Source of the DNA: Staphylococcus equorum
GTDB taxonomy: Bacteria > Bacillota > Bacilli > Staphylococcales > Staphylococcaceae
Assembly (NCBI RefSeq): GCF_001747895.1
Contig: NZ_LNNB01000031.1
Location: 1-64,000, forward strand
Reading direction: 5' to 3'
Length of the DNA stretch: 64,000 nt
Of the stretch, positions 24,379 through 32,815 are shown piece by piece. The first letter of the stretch is position 1. Each line of letters opens with the position of its first letter. Both the position numbers and the translations under genes were made by a program. The notes below the pieces were generated by a model, which worked only from the letters and a program-made list of their open reading frames with translations, did no database searches and was not told the DNA's origin.

Positions 24379-25788
24379 ATGAAAATAAACAGTAAAGTTT
24401 CGAATCGCTTTATCTATTTCTTCGGCGCTTTTGGTGGGATACTTTTTGGTTATGACATAGGTGTTATGACCGGAGCGTTACCATTTTTAAGAGAAGACTG
24501 GAATATTAATAGTGGATTTATAATTGGCTTAATTACTTCGTCAGTAATGCTAGGCGCAATATTTGGTGGTATTTTAGCAGGTAAATTATCTGATACGCTT
24601 GGTAGAAGGAAAATGATTTTAATTTCTGCAATTATTTTCGTAATTGGTTCTGTTTTGTCAGGTATCGCACCACATGATGGTAGTTATTTCTTAATTATAT
24701 CAAGGGTAATTCTGGGGTTAGCAGTTGGTGCTGCATCAGCATTAGTACCAGCTTACATGTCAGAAATGGCTCCTGCCAAGTACCGTGGCCAATTGTCTGG
24801 TATGAACCAAACAATGATTGTATCTGGGATGTTGTTATCATACATCGTAGACTATTTCTTAAGAGGTTTACCTGTTGAAATGGGTTGGAGATTAATGTTA
24901 GGAGCAGCAGCAGTTCCGGCAATCATTTTATTCTGGGGCGTATTAAAATTACCAGAGTCTCCAAGATTTTTAATTAAAAATAATAAATTTAAAGAAGCTA
25001 AAATGGTTTTAAGCAACCTTAGAAATAACCAAAATGTAGATAAAGAATTTGAAGAAATAAACAAGACAATTCAAATAGAAAGTAAGAATAAAGTAAACCA
25101 ATCATTAGCAACATTATTTAGTGGCAAATATAAATATTTAGTTATCGCTGGATTGGGTGTAGCTGCGTTCCAACAATTCCAAGGGGCAAATGCAATATTC
25201 TATTATATTCCATTAATTGTTGAACAAGCTACTGGTAGCTCAGCAAGTACAGCTTTAATGTGGCCAATTATTCAAGGTGTAATTTTAGTATTAGGATCAT
25301 TACTCTTCATTTGGATAGCGGATAAATTTAACAGAAGAACATTGCTTATGTTAGGTGGTACTGTGATGGGATTATCCTTCATATTACCGGCAATCATCCA
25401 TTTGTTCTTACCAAATGCGAATCCGATACTCATCGTGGTATTTTTAAGTATCTATGTAGCATTCTATTCATTTACATGGGCACCATTAACATGGGTGATC
25501 GTAGGAGAAATCTTCCCGTTAGCAATTAGAGGATTTGCTTCTGGTGCTGCATCTTCATTAAATTGGATTGGTTCTTTCTTAGTTGGATTACTATTCCCAA
25601 TTATGACAGTGTATTTCCCTCAACAAATCGTATTTGCGATATTCGGCATTATTTGTATACTCGGTGTACTATTTGTGAAAAAATTCGTTCCAGAATCTAG
25701 AGGACGCACACTAGAAGAAATCGAAGCAATCGGTGCTACACATGCGTCAAACAATGAAAAAGCACAAGCACAAACTGAAAAAGTATAG
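24379..25788 (+). CDS. araE: MFS sugar/proton symporter, arabinose permease
   Basis: 469 residues and twelve membrane segments of the sugar porter subfamily. It shows GGILFGYDIGVMTGALPF in segment 1, GRRKM in the first cytoplasmic loop, PESPRFL between segments 6 and 7, NRRTLL in the repeat loop, and PESRGRTLEEIE at the end. It is the last gene of araBDAE, 72 bases after araA. ATG 24379 fits AAAAAGGGTG; a GTG three codons upstream is possible. Arabinose is inferred from the operon. Confidence 0.9.
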   Translation: MKINSKVSNRFIYFFGAFGGILFGYDIGVMTGALPFLREDWNINSGFIIGLITSSVMLGAIFGGILAGKLSDTLGRRKMILISAIIFVIGSVLSGIAPHDGSYFLIISRVILGLAVGAASALVPAYMSEMAPAKYRGQLSGMNQTMIVSGMLLSYIVDYFLRGLPVEMGWRLMLGAAAVPAIILFWGVLKLPESPRFLIKNNKFKEAKMVLSNLRNNQNVDKEFEEINKTIQIESKNKVNQSLATLFSGKYKYLVIAGLGVAAFQQFQGANAIFYYIPLIVEQATGSSASTALMWPIIQGVILVLGSLLFIWIADKFNRRTLLMLGGTVMGLSFILPAIIHLFLPNANPILIVVFLSIYVAFYSFTWAPLTWVIVGEIFPLAIRGFASGAASSLNWIGSFLVGLLFPIMTVYFPQQIVFAIFGIICILGVLFVKKFVPESRGRTLEEIEAIGATHASNNEKAQAQTEKV

Positions 25789-25803
25789 TTAAAATATTAC
25801 TTT

Positions 25804-25840
25804 GAGGCTGAGACATATGTTTATGTCTCAGCCTTTTTTT
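25804..25840 (+). terminator. Terminator of the ara operon
   Basis: GAGGCTGAGACAT pairs with ATGTCTCAGCC, followed by TTTTTTTATTTT. Confidence 0.9.
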
Positions 25841-25877
25841 ATTTTCAAAAACTACAAATGTTTAGAAGTTAAATTTA

Positions 25878-25925
25878 AGACCCTCTCTAAAAATATCACA
25901 CGTGATTTTAGAGAAGGTCCTTTTT
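25878..25925. terminator. Terminator of the PSM-like gene
   Basis: GACCCTCTCTAAAA pairs with TTTTAGAGAAGGTC, between the ara operon and the leftward small peptide gene. T tracts occur on both sides. Confidence 0.78.
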
Positions 25926-25940
25926 GTGAGGAAAATGACT

Positions 25941-26072
25941 TTATTTTAAGAAACCTAAAACAAAGTCTACACCGCTAGCTAATGCACTTGCAATGCTTGT
26001 ACCCATAGTTACCCAATCATGAGCGATACCTGCTTGGATGGCATTATTTAGTGCTTCTATGATTGCTGACAT
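25941..26072 (-). CDS. Beta-type phenol-soluble-modulin-like peptide (staphylococcal haemolytic peptide family)
   Basis: A 43-residue peptide starting MSAIIEALNNAIQAG. The core DWVTMGTSIASALASGVDFV closely follows the PSM-beta / gonococcal growth inhibitor pattern (xxWxxMGTSIVxIxxxGV), and it ends GFLK. It should form an amphipathic helix that is secreted without a signal peptide, as PSMs are by the Pmt ABC exporter. AAAGGGGTG stands before the ATG and a hairpin follows. It stands alone, whereas PSM-beta genes often come in tandem. Function (cytolysis, surfactant, anti-bacterial) is inferred from family. Confidence 0.82.
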   Translation of the reverse strand: MSAIIEALNNAIQAGIAHDWVTMGTSIASALASGVDFVLGFLK

Positions 26073-26314
26073 ATAAAACACCCCTTTCCAAGTATTTAAA
26101 ATTAAAACAAAGTTTTAATTTATCAACTACAATATAAAATATTTCACTGTTAATTTGCGCGAAATTGCCTAACTAGAGGATTTTTATGCCTAAGTGTAAT
26201 ATTACTTATTTTATTGGATTTGTAAGAATTAGGTATTTCCTTTGGTTTTTATAATTTTTTATTGAACAGCATTTTAAATAGCCGAGGAATATAGAGGGGG
26301 ATTTAAGTGATTTA

Positions 26315-26362
26315 AACCCTTCTATACAATTTAGATACTGCTGTGAACTGCATAGAAGGGTT
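26315..26362 (-). terminator. Probable terminator of the methyltransferase gene
   Basis: AACCCTTCTAT pairs with ATAGAAGGGTT around a 26-base loop. The rest of the 320-base gap 26073-26392 is AT-rich promoter region of the PSM-like gene, with no further open frame of note. Confidence 0.55.
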
Positions 26363-26392
26363 ATTAATAGAATTTGGTGATTTATTGATGAA

Positions 26393-27001
26393 TTATAATT
26401 TTTCAATATGACCTTGTATTACAGAAGCCAGACCTGTATGTTTTGTCCCTTCGTAGCGGTATGTTTCACGCTTTTTTAGCATATGAATTTTAATAGTGTG
26501 TTGAGATAAGTAATGCTTAATTTCGTCTATTTCATAAAGCATTGACTTATCTTTAGGACCGCCTGTACGATATTCTAGTTGTTCTATTGAGTAAAATTCA
26601 AAATAACTGTGACCGTTTTTGACTAATGATTGAATAAGATTATTAAACATAGCTTGTTTGCCCTCGGCAGGGACATGACCAAAAATATTAATACTATAAT
26701 CAAATGTTGATTGAGTTGTTAGGTCAGGTTGTGTGATGTCACCATAATTTGCTTTTATATTAACACCGGTCTCTTGTGCTAGCTTATATTGTTTATCGAT
26801 ACCTACTTTAGACATATCATATGTTGTGACATCGTAACCAAGTTGTGCAAGATAGATCGCGTTTCGGCCTTCACCTTCTGCGAATAATACTATATTTTCA
26901 TTGTTTGTAGTGTTAGTTTGAAAAATATTTTTCACAAACTCGTTTGCTTCCTCGCCATAGATATAATTGTCTGAGTCGAATTTTTCATCCCAATGATTCA
27001 T
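26393..27001 (-). CDS. Class I SAM-dependent methyltransferase (TehB-like)
   Basis: 202 residues with the SAM-binding motif I LFAEGEGRNAIYLAQLG, the acidic motif (TTYDMSKVG) and FDYSINIFGHVPAE. The opening MNHWDEKFDSDNYIYGEEANEFV is typical of the tellurite-resistance TehB-like / UbiE-like small-molecule methyltransferases. The substrate is unknown. It lies 23 bases downstream of the tauE-type gene in the same direction, so it may be co-transcribed with cstR-tauE. A link to sulfur or chalcogen stress is then plausible, but only inferred. Confidence 0.83.
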   Translation of the reverse strand: MNHWDEKFDSDNYIYGEEANEFVKNIFQTNTTNNENIVLFAEGEGRNAIYLAQLGYDVTTYDMSKVGIDKQYKLAQETGVNIKANYGDITQPDLTTQSTFDYSINIFGHVPAEGKQAMFNNLIQSLVKNGHSYFEFYSIEQLEYRTGGPKDKSMLYEIDEIKHYLSQHTIKIHMLKKRETYRYEGTKHTGLASVIQGHIEKL

Positions 27002-27024
27002 TATAAGCCTCCTTTTAAATTAAG

Positions 27025-27780
27025 TTAGATTATCAGTTGCATAATTGCGATAATAATTAAAATACTCACAATCCATTTTTGTACAAAGCTTGGCACTTTA
27101 TTGCCTACTTTTAAACCTAATGGCGCAAAAAGAATGCTCCCAATAATTAAAAATAGTGCATCTGTCATAGGTATATAACCTTGCATAAACTTTATAACGA
27201 AAGCTCCTATTGAAGACATAAAAGCAATGACAATACTATTAGCGACAACAGTATTCATTGGTAATTTAAATACTACGAGTAGTATAGGAATAATAATAAA
27301 GGCGCCACCTGCACCGACTATACCTGAAATAATACCGATTATAACTCCAATACTTATGAGTAAAGGACCGTTAAATTGAGAAGTTTGTGAAGAAGACTTC
27401 ACTTTAATAAACATCAGTATTAGCGCTAGTACAGCGATTATAATATATATAGCGTTTATAAATGCAGCATTAAATAAATTTGCTAGGAGCGCACCAAAAA
27501 TACTTCCTACAATCATACCCCCACCCATATAAATTACAAGTTGTAGAGAAAATTGAGGTTTTTTTCTGGCTTTTATTGAACCACTCAATGTACTAAAGAA
27601 AACCTGACTTGAAGTAAGGCCTGATGCGATATATGCACTATATGCAGGGGCACCAAATAATGGTGGTAATAATAGGATAGCTGGGTAAATAATAATTGCG
27701 CCTCCAATACCTACGAACCCAGAGATAAATCCCCCAAATATTCCAATAAACAACATAATAGTTATTGTGAGAATATCCAT
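27025..27780 (-). CDS. TauE/SafE-family anion permease of the cst locus
   Basis: 251 residues with about eight membrane segments and the duplicated glycine-rich TauE motif (GFISGFVGIGGAIIIYP and GIISGIVGAGGAFIIIP). The family moves sulfite, thiosulfate or sulfonates. Its stop-start contact with cstR (the first base of its start is the last of the cstR stop) and the divergent cstAB genes match the S. aureus cst operon. It probably exports sulfite or thiosulfate made during persulfide clearance. Confidence 0.9.
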   Translation of the reverse strand: MDILTITIMLFIGIFGGFISGFVGIGGAIIIYPAILLLPPLFGAPAYSAYIASGLTSSQVFFSTLSGSIKARKKPQFSLQLVIYMGGGMIVGSIFGALLANLFNAAFINAIYIIIAVLALILMFIKVKSSSQTSQFNGPLLISIGVIIGIISGIVGAGGAFIIIPILLVVFKLPMNTVVANSIVIAFMSSIGAFVIKFMQGYIPMTDALFLIIGSILFAPLGLKVGNKVPSFVQKWIVSILIIIAIMQLII

Positions 27781-28040
27781 TATTTACTTTTCACTAATAA
27801 TTCAATGGCTTCGTTAATTAATTCTTGTGAATCTTCATTATTTTCATCTGCTTCTCTTACACACTCAATTAAATTTTCACTAATAATGACACCCATTAAT
27901 CGTTGGATAGAACTTTTAGATGCACTAAGTTGAGTAATGACATCTTTACAATGCTTTTCGTCTTCCATCATTTTAATGACGCCATTTAACTGACCTTGCA
28001 CTCGTTTTATACGGTTAACCATTTTTTTATCGTAATCCAT
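27780..28040 (-). CDS. cstR: Persulfide-sensing repressor CstR (CsoR/FrmR family)
   Basis: 86 residues, all-helical CsoR type. The two reactive cysteines fall exactly at Cys31 and Cys60, the positions of the di- and trisulfide-forming pair in S. aureus CstR, and the copper-ligand His of CsoR is absent. It should repress the divergent cstAB and its own operon until persulfide or polysulfide forms. GGAGGGAAAAGT precedes the ATG. Two G/C-tract operators lie in the intergenic region. Confidence 0.93.
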   Translation of the reverse strand: MDYDKKMVNRIKRVQGQLNGVIKMMEDEKHCKDVITQLSASKSSIQRLMGVIISENLIECVREADENNEDSQELINEAIELLVKSK

Positions 28041-28104
28041 ACTTTTCCCTCCATATTAAAAACTAATTACCTACATACTAAGTGAATAAATTAGAAGTGT
28101 CAAA

Positions 28105-28162
28105 TAGGGTAGGGGGTATTTGACAATAGTGTATACAGACTTTATGATACCCCTGTAGGTAT
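28105..28162 (+). promoter_or_regulatory. cstA promoter flanked by two CstR operators
   Basis: TTGACA (28120-28125), a 17-base spacer and TATGAT (28143-28148) form a near-ideal promoter. One CsoR-type G-tract element (ATAGGGTAGGGGGTAT, about 28105-28120) abuts the -35, and the other (ATACCCCTGTAGGTAT, 28147-28162) overlaps the -10 and the transcription start. Both carry the C/G tracts seen in CsoR and CstR operators. Confidence 0.8.
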
Positions 28163-28178
28163 TTTTAGGAGGATGAAT

Positions 28179-29240
28179 ATGAAAAAATATAACAAAAAAC
28201 ATATCAATGATTTAAGTGAATCAGAATTAGCAAGATTAGCTTCTGGGGGCCAACTGATTGATGTTAGAACAGAAGAAGAATATGAATTAGGACATATCAA
28301 CGATTCCATACTACATCCTGTAGATAACATTGAAACATTTAATCACGATAAAAATAAAACTTACTATATACACTGTAAAAGTGGAAATCGCAGTGCTAAA
28401 GTGAGCGAATATTTATCTGAGCAAGGCTATGATGTAGTTAATTTAGAAGGTGGTTATCAAGCTTATGTACAGAACAATGTGAGTGAAGGTGACGCAGTAG
28501 TAGAAAGAGATATTAAGTCAGACCGTAAACAATTTAATTACAGTAATCTTCAATGTCCAGGACCTATAGTTAATATCAGTAAAGAATTAAAGAATATTCA
28601 AGAAGGTGACCAAATTGAGGTTATTGTTACAGATCCAGGCTTCTCTAGTGATATTAAAAGTTGGGTGAAACAAACAGGTCATACCTTGGTTAATTTAAAT
28701 GAGGATGGGCATGAGGTTAAAGCTATTATCCAAAAAGAACAACCCAAAACTATGGAAGTTAGGCATACAACTAAAGGCACTACAATTGTATTGTTTAGTG
28801 GAGAGTTAGATAAAGCAGTTGCAGCGATGATTATCGCTAATGGTGCTAAAGCTGCTGGCAGAGATGTTACTATCTTCTTTACTTTCTGGGGACTTAATGC
28901 CTTGAAAAAGGAAAAAACTTCAAAAGTGCGTAAACAAGGTATTGCGAAAATGTTTGATTTGATGTTGCCAAAGTCTCCTTTAAAAATGCCACTTTCTAAA
29001 ATGAACATGTTTGGATTGGGTAATGTGATGATGCGTTATGTAATGAAAAAGAAAAATGTTGATTCACTACCATCACTTATCACCCAAGCGATAGATCAAG
29101 ATATCAAACTGATTGCATGTACGATGAGTATGGATGTTATGGGCATTAAAAAAGAAGAGTTGAGAGATGAAGTTGCATATGGCGGCGTAGGTACGTATAT
29201 CGGCGACACTGAAAACGCGAGTCATAATTTATTTATTTAG
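28179..29240 (+). CDS. cstA: Multidomain sulfurtransferase CstA (rhodanese - TusA - DsrE-like)
   Basis: 353 residues: a rhodanese domain with Cys66 in YIHCKSGNRS, a TusA-like domain with Cys126 in NLQCPGP, and a C-terminal DsrE/DsrF-like domain with a cysteine in LIACTMSMD. This is the domain order of S. aureus CstA, which moves persulfide sulfur between carriers. ATG 28179 is chosen because AGGAGG (28167-28172) directly abuts an earlier ATG. It is the first gene of cstAB. Confidence 0.93.
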   Translation: MKKYNKKHINDLSESELARLASGGQLIDVRTEEEYELGHINDSILHPVDNIETFNHDKNKTYYIHCKSGNRSAKVSEYLSEQGYDVVNLEGGYQAYVQNNVSEGDAVVERDIKSDRKQFNYSNLQCPGPIVNISKELKNIQEGDQIEVIVTDPGFSSDIKSWVKQTGHTLVNLNEDGHEVKAIIQKEQPKTMEVRHTTKGTTIVLFSGELDKAVAAMIIANGAKAAGRDVTIFFTFWGLNALKKEKTSKVRKQGIAKMFDLMLPKSPLKMPLSKMNMFGLGNVMMRYVMKKKNVDSLPSLITQAIDQDIKLIACTMSMDVMGIKKEELRDEVAYGGVGTYIGDTENASHNLFI

Positions 29241-29273
29241 TAAGAGTGTAACGTTTAAAAAGGAGGATTTATT

Positions 29274-30614
29274 ATGTATTTCAAACAATTTTATAATGAA
29301 CAATTATCGCAAGCTTCTTATTTAGTAGGATGTCAACGTACAGGTGAAGCAATAGTGATAGATCCGATACGCGATTTAGCAGAATATATAGAAGTAGCAG
29401 ATAGTGAAGGGTTTACGATTACACATGCCGCAGAAACACATATACACGCTGACTTTGCTTCAGGTATTCGTGATGTCGCAGAGCGTTTAAACGCAGTAAT
29501 TTATGTATCTGGAGAAGGTGATAACCAATTAAGTTATCAAAATATGCCAAACCAAACACATTACGTTAAACACCAAAATCAAATTAAAGTAGGTCACATT
29601 AAATTAAAAGTGTTACACACGCCAGGTCATACCCCGGAGAGTATTAGTTTTTTATTAACTGACGAAGGTGGGGGTAGCCAAGTACCTATGGGGTTATTTA
29701 GCGGTGACTTTATATTTGTTGGTGATATCGGTAGACCTGACTTATTAGAAAAAGCAGTTCAAATGGAAGGTTCTACTGAAGTTAGTGCGGAACAAATGTA
29801 TCACTCTATTGAGACTATTAAAGAGTTACCTGACTCTATTCAAATATGGCCGGGACATGGGGCAGGCAGTCCTTGTGGTAAGTCACTAGGTGCGGTGCCA
29901 ATGTCTACCTTAGGTTATGAAAAAATAAACAATTGGGCGTTTAATGAAACGAATAAACTAACGTTCATTGAGACATTAACGTCAAATCAACCCGCGCCAC
30001 CACATCACTTTGCGCAAATGAAAAAAATCAATCAGTTTGGGATGAACTTATATCATTCATATAACGTTTATCCTAGTTTGAATAAAGATAATTTAGCAAT
30101 TGATTTACGTACTAAAGAAGCCTTTCATGGTGGACATACTAAAGGTACAATCAATATCCCTTACAATAAGAACTTTATTAACCAAATCGGGTGGTATTTA
30201 AATTATAATCAACCCATTGATTTAATAGGTGACAAAGAAATTGTAGAAGAAGCGGTACACACACTACAATTAATAGGATTCGATTATGTTAGCGGATACC
30301 GTTTGCTACAGAGTTTAACGATGACAGCATCTATTCATAGCACTGATATAACTGGCAAAGAACAACACATATTAGATGTGCGTACTGAAGAAGAATGGCA
30401 GAATGGACATCTATCACAAGCGATTCATATTCCACATGGCAAATTGATGATTGAAGATATACCATTTAATAAAGAAGATAAAATATATGTTCACTGTCAA
30501 TCAGGTGTAAGAAGTTCTATAGCAGTAGGGATATTAGAAGATAAAGGTTTTAATCATATCGTTAATGTAAGAGAAGGCTATCTAGCTTTTAGTGAATCAG
30601 TGAAATCAAAGTAG
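29274..30614 (+). CDS. cstB: Persulfide dioxygenase-rhodanese fusion CstB
   Basis: 446 residues. The N-terminal metallo-beta-lactamase-fold dioxygenase has the mononuclear iron ligands in THIHADF (His56, His58, Asp60), HTPGHT (His115/His119) and Asp145, with Cys201 in SPCGKS. A degenerate rhodanese linker follows, then an active C-terminal rhodanese with Cys408 in YVHCQSGVRSS. These cysteine positions equal those described for S. aureus CstB, which turns persulfides into thiosulfate. AAAGGAGGATTTATT precedes the ATG. The sqr gene that often follows is not present here. Confidence 0.93.
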   Translation: MYFKQFYNEQLSQASYLVGCQRTGEAIVIDPIRDLAEYIEVADSEGFTITHAAETHIHADFASGIRDVAERLNAVIYVSGEGDNQLSYQNMPNQTHYVKHQNQIKVGHIKLKVLHTPGHTPESISFLLTDEGGGSQVPMGLFSGDFIFVGDIGRPDLLEKAVQMEGSTEVSAEQMYHSIETIKELPDSIQIWPGHGAGSPCGKSLGAVPMSTLGYEKINNWAFNETNKLTFIETLTSNQPAPPHHFAQMKKINQFGMNLYHSYNVYPSLNKDNLAIDLRTKEAFHGGHTKGTINIPYNKNFINQIGWYLNYNQPIDLIGDKEIVEEAVHTLQLIGFDYVSGYRLLQSLTMTASIHSTDITGKEQHILDVRTEEEWQNGHLSQAIHIPHGKLMIEDIPFNKEDKIYVHCQSGVRSSIAVGILEDKGFNHIVNVREGYLAFSESVKSK

Positions 30615-30668
30615 TAATATTGTATGTTTAATTAAAAAATAAATTAGCAAAAAGTGTATTTATGATTC

Positions 30669-30714
30669 AACTGTGCCGCACACCCATATTATGGAAGTAC
30701 GGCACAGTTTTTTT
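30669..30714 (+). terminator. Terminator of cstAB
   Basis: AACTGTGCCG...CGGCACAGTTTTTTT hairpin 55 bases after the cstB stop. Confidence 0.9.
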
Positions 30715-30789
30715 GTGCTAAATTGATTTTACAAATGAGAGGTATATACTCGTTTTATAAACAATAATATACATGGGAGAGGGAACTCT

Positions 30790-31515
30790 ATGGCTGGCCT
30801 TGTAGCAAAGTTAACAAACGCAGTAAAATATTATGATCAAAAGAAAGTCTTAGATGGCATTAATATAGAATTAACTGAGGGAGAAATTTTAGGATTGATT
30901 GGTCCTAGTGGTTCAGGAAAAACTACGACAATAAAATGTTTAATGGGTATGGAAAGTTTAGATGAAGGACAGGCTCAAATTTTCAATAAACAAATACCAA
31001 ATCGTAAAGTACTGAATGAAGTAGGCTATATGGGGCAAAGTGATGCGTTATATGAGTCATTAACAGCTCGAGAAAATTTAGTGTTTTTCGGTAATTTGAT
31101 GGGGTTAAAAGGTAAGAAATTAGAAGAAGCAATTGCTGAAAATACAAAAATAGTAAATTTAGAACCTGAATTAGGAAAGGTCGTTTCTCATTTTTCAGGT
31201 GGTATGAAACGTAGACTTTCTTTGGCTATAACACTGTTAGCTAATCCCAACCTTATTATTTTAGATGAGCCTACGGTTGGTATTGATCCTAAACTCAGAA
31301 AAGATGTTTGGAAGCAATTGAATGGTTTAGCAAATGAGGGTAAATCGGTGATTGTTACAACCCATGTTATGGGAGAGGCGGAACGTTGTGATTATATAGG
31401 CTTAATTGTTGAAGGGAAACTATTTACGATTGGAACCCCTCAAGAATTAAAGGATAAATTTGACGCTGATTCTATAGAAGAAGTGTTTATAAAAGCAGAA
31501 GCGGAGGTGCGATAA
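30790..31515 (+). CDS. ABC transporter ATP-binding protein (drug/antibiotic exporter type)
   Basis: 241 residues with Walker A GPSGSGKTT, Q-loop MGQSD, signature HFSGGMKRR, Walker B LIILDEPTVGIDP and the switch TTHVM. The sequence type is that of DrrA/YbhF-like ATPases that pair with ABC-2 permeases. Its last base is the first base of the permease start (GATAATG overlap). GGGAGAGGGAA precedes the ATG. The exported compound is unknown. Confidence 0.9.
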   Translation: MAGLVAKLTNAVKYYDQKKVLDGINIELTEGEILGLIGPSGSGKTTTIKCLMGMESLDEGQAQIFNKQIPNRKVLNEVGYMGQSDALYESLTARENLVFFGNLMGLKGKKLEEAIAENTKIVNLEPELGKVVSHFSGGMKRRLSLAITLLANPNLIILDEPTVGIDPKLRKDVWKQLNGLANEGKSVIVTTHVMGEAERCDYIGLIVEGKLFTIGTPQELKDKFDADSIEEVFIKAEAEVR

Positions 31516-32609
31516 TGAGATTTAAGGCGATTTTTATCAGAGTTATTAAAGAATTATTACGAGATAAAAGAACATTAGCTTTAATGTTATTTGCACCTAT
31601 TTTGGTTTTAACACTGATGTATTTTATATTTGATACTAATAATGAAACAAATATAAAAATAGGTATGAATGCTTCAGTACCAGATGAAATTGTGAACGCT
31701 TTGCCCCCAGATAAAGTAGATATTGAAAAATATGATGCGTCTAGCTCAATTAAAGATACAATTGTGGATTCAGAGTTGGATGCATATATTGAACAAAAAG
31801 GGTCTAATCTAGAAGTCACTTATAAAAATGAAGATCCAAGTCTTACAGGGTCAACGAAACAATTGTTAGCGAGTGCAATCCAAAAGAATAAGATGCAGGA
31901 TATGACTAAAATTGTTGAAAAGATACCGGACAATATGAAACAAAGCAATGGACAAGAGACAGAGTCGTTGAGCGTAGATAGTCACTATCTTTATGGTGAT
32001 GTTGATAGTACATTTTTTGATAAAATATTTCCAATTCTCATTGGTTTCTTTGTCTTTTTCTTTGTATTTTTAGTTTCTGGTATAGCACTTTTAAGAGAAC
32101 GTACGAGAGGGACTTTAGAACGTGTACTTGCAACGTCTGTTAAAAGAAGTGAAATTGTCTTTGGTTATTTAGCAGGTTATGGTTTGTTTGCGATATTACA
32201 AACATTAATTATTGTATTTTATTCCATATACTTACTGAAAGTTGAGGTTGTAGGAAGTATATGGTGGGTATTATTAATTAATATACTTATTGCATTATCT
32301 GCTTTAGCTATAGGTTTGTTTGTTTCAACTTTTGCAAATTCAGAATTTCAAATGGTTCAATTTATACCGTTAGTTGTTATACCTCAAGTCTTTTTCTCTG
32401 GTCTTATCCCTTTAGATAGCATTGCTAATTGGGTTAGTGCTATTGGCTATGTATTTCCGTTAAGATATGCCGGTGATGCTCTGACCAATGTAATGATTAA
32501 GGGACAGGGATTTGAATTTATTTGGTTCGATATTGTTATACTGTTGCTATTTATTTTGATATTTACAATACTAAATATCATTGGACTTAAACGTTACAGA
32601 AAAGTATAA
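31515..32609 (+). CDS. ABC-2-type transporter permease
   Basis: 364 residues: one N-terminal membrane segment, a large extracellular domain (residues about 40-165), then five C-terminal membrane segments, with the ABC-2 coupling sequence LLRERTRGTLERVLAT. This matches YhfS/YbhR-like permeases partnering the adjacent ATPase. A strong terminator follows. Substrates in this family include drugs, antibiotics and lipids. Confidence 0.9.
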   Translation: MRFKAIFIRVIKELLRDKRTLALMLFAPILVLTLMYFIFDTNNETNIKIGMNASVPDEIVNALPPDKVDIEKYDASSSIKDTIVDSELDAYIEQKGSNLEVTYKNEDPSLTGSTKQLLASAIQKNKMQDMTKIVEKIPDNMKQSNGQETESLSVDSHYLYGDVDSTFFDKIFPILIGFFVFFFVFLVSGIALLRERTRGTLERVLATSVKRSEIVFGYLAGYGLFAILQTLIIVFYSIYLLKVEVVGSIWWVLLINILIALSALAIGLFVSTFANSEFQMVQFIPLVVIPQVFFSGLIPLDSIANWVSAIGYVFPLRYAGDALTNVMIKGQGFEFIWFDIVILLLFILIFTILNIIGLKRYRKV

Positions 32610-32649
32610 AGAATGATATTGAAATTTTATACACATTAAGATAAAAATC

Positions 32650-32704
32650 TAAAAACACTTTCGTGTAAATTCATATGTTATGGATGCTTACGGAAGTGTT
32701 TTTA
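32650..32704 (+). terminator. Terminator of the ABC exporter operon
   Basis: AAAAACACTTTCGT...ACGGAAGTGTTTTT hairpin. The 24-base left arm is the same as that of the terminator at 38411-38462 except for one base. Confidence 0.88.
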
Positions 32705-32815
32705 CTATTAAAATAGTGCAACATTTGAAATTCTTATTCTATAATGTAATATAAAGAGTTGTAAAATATAGTGTGCTACATACAAATATGAAGACGTATA
32801 GATGAGGTGGTAAAG

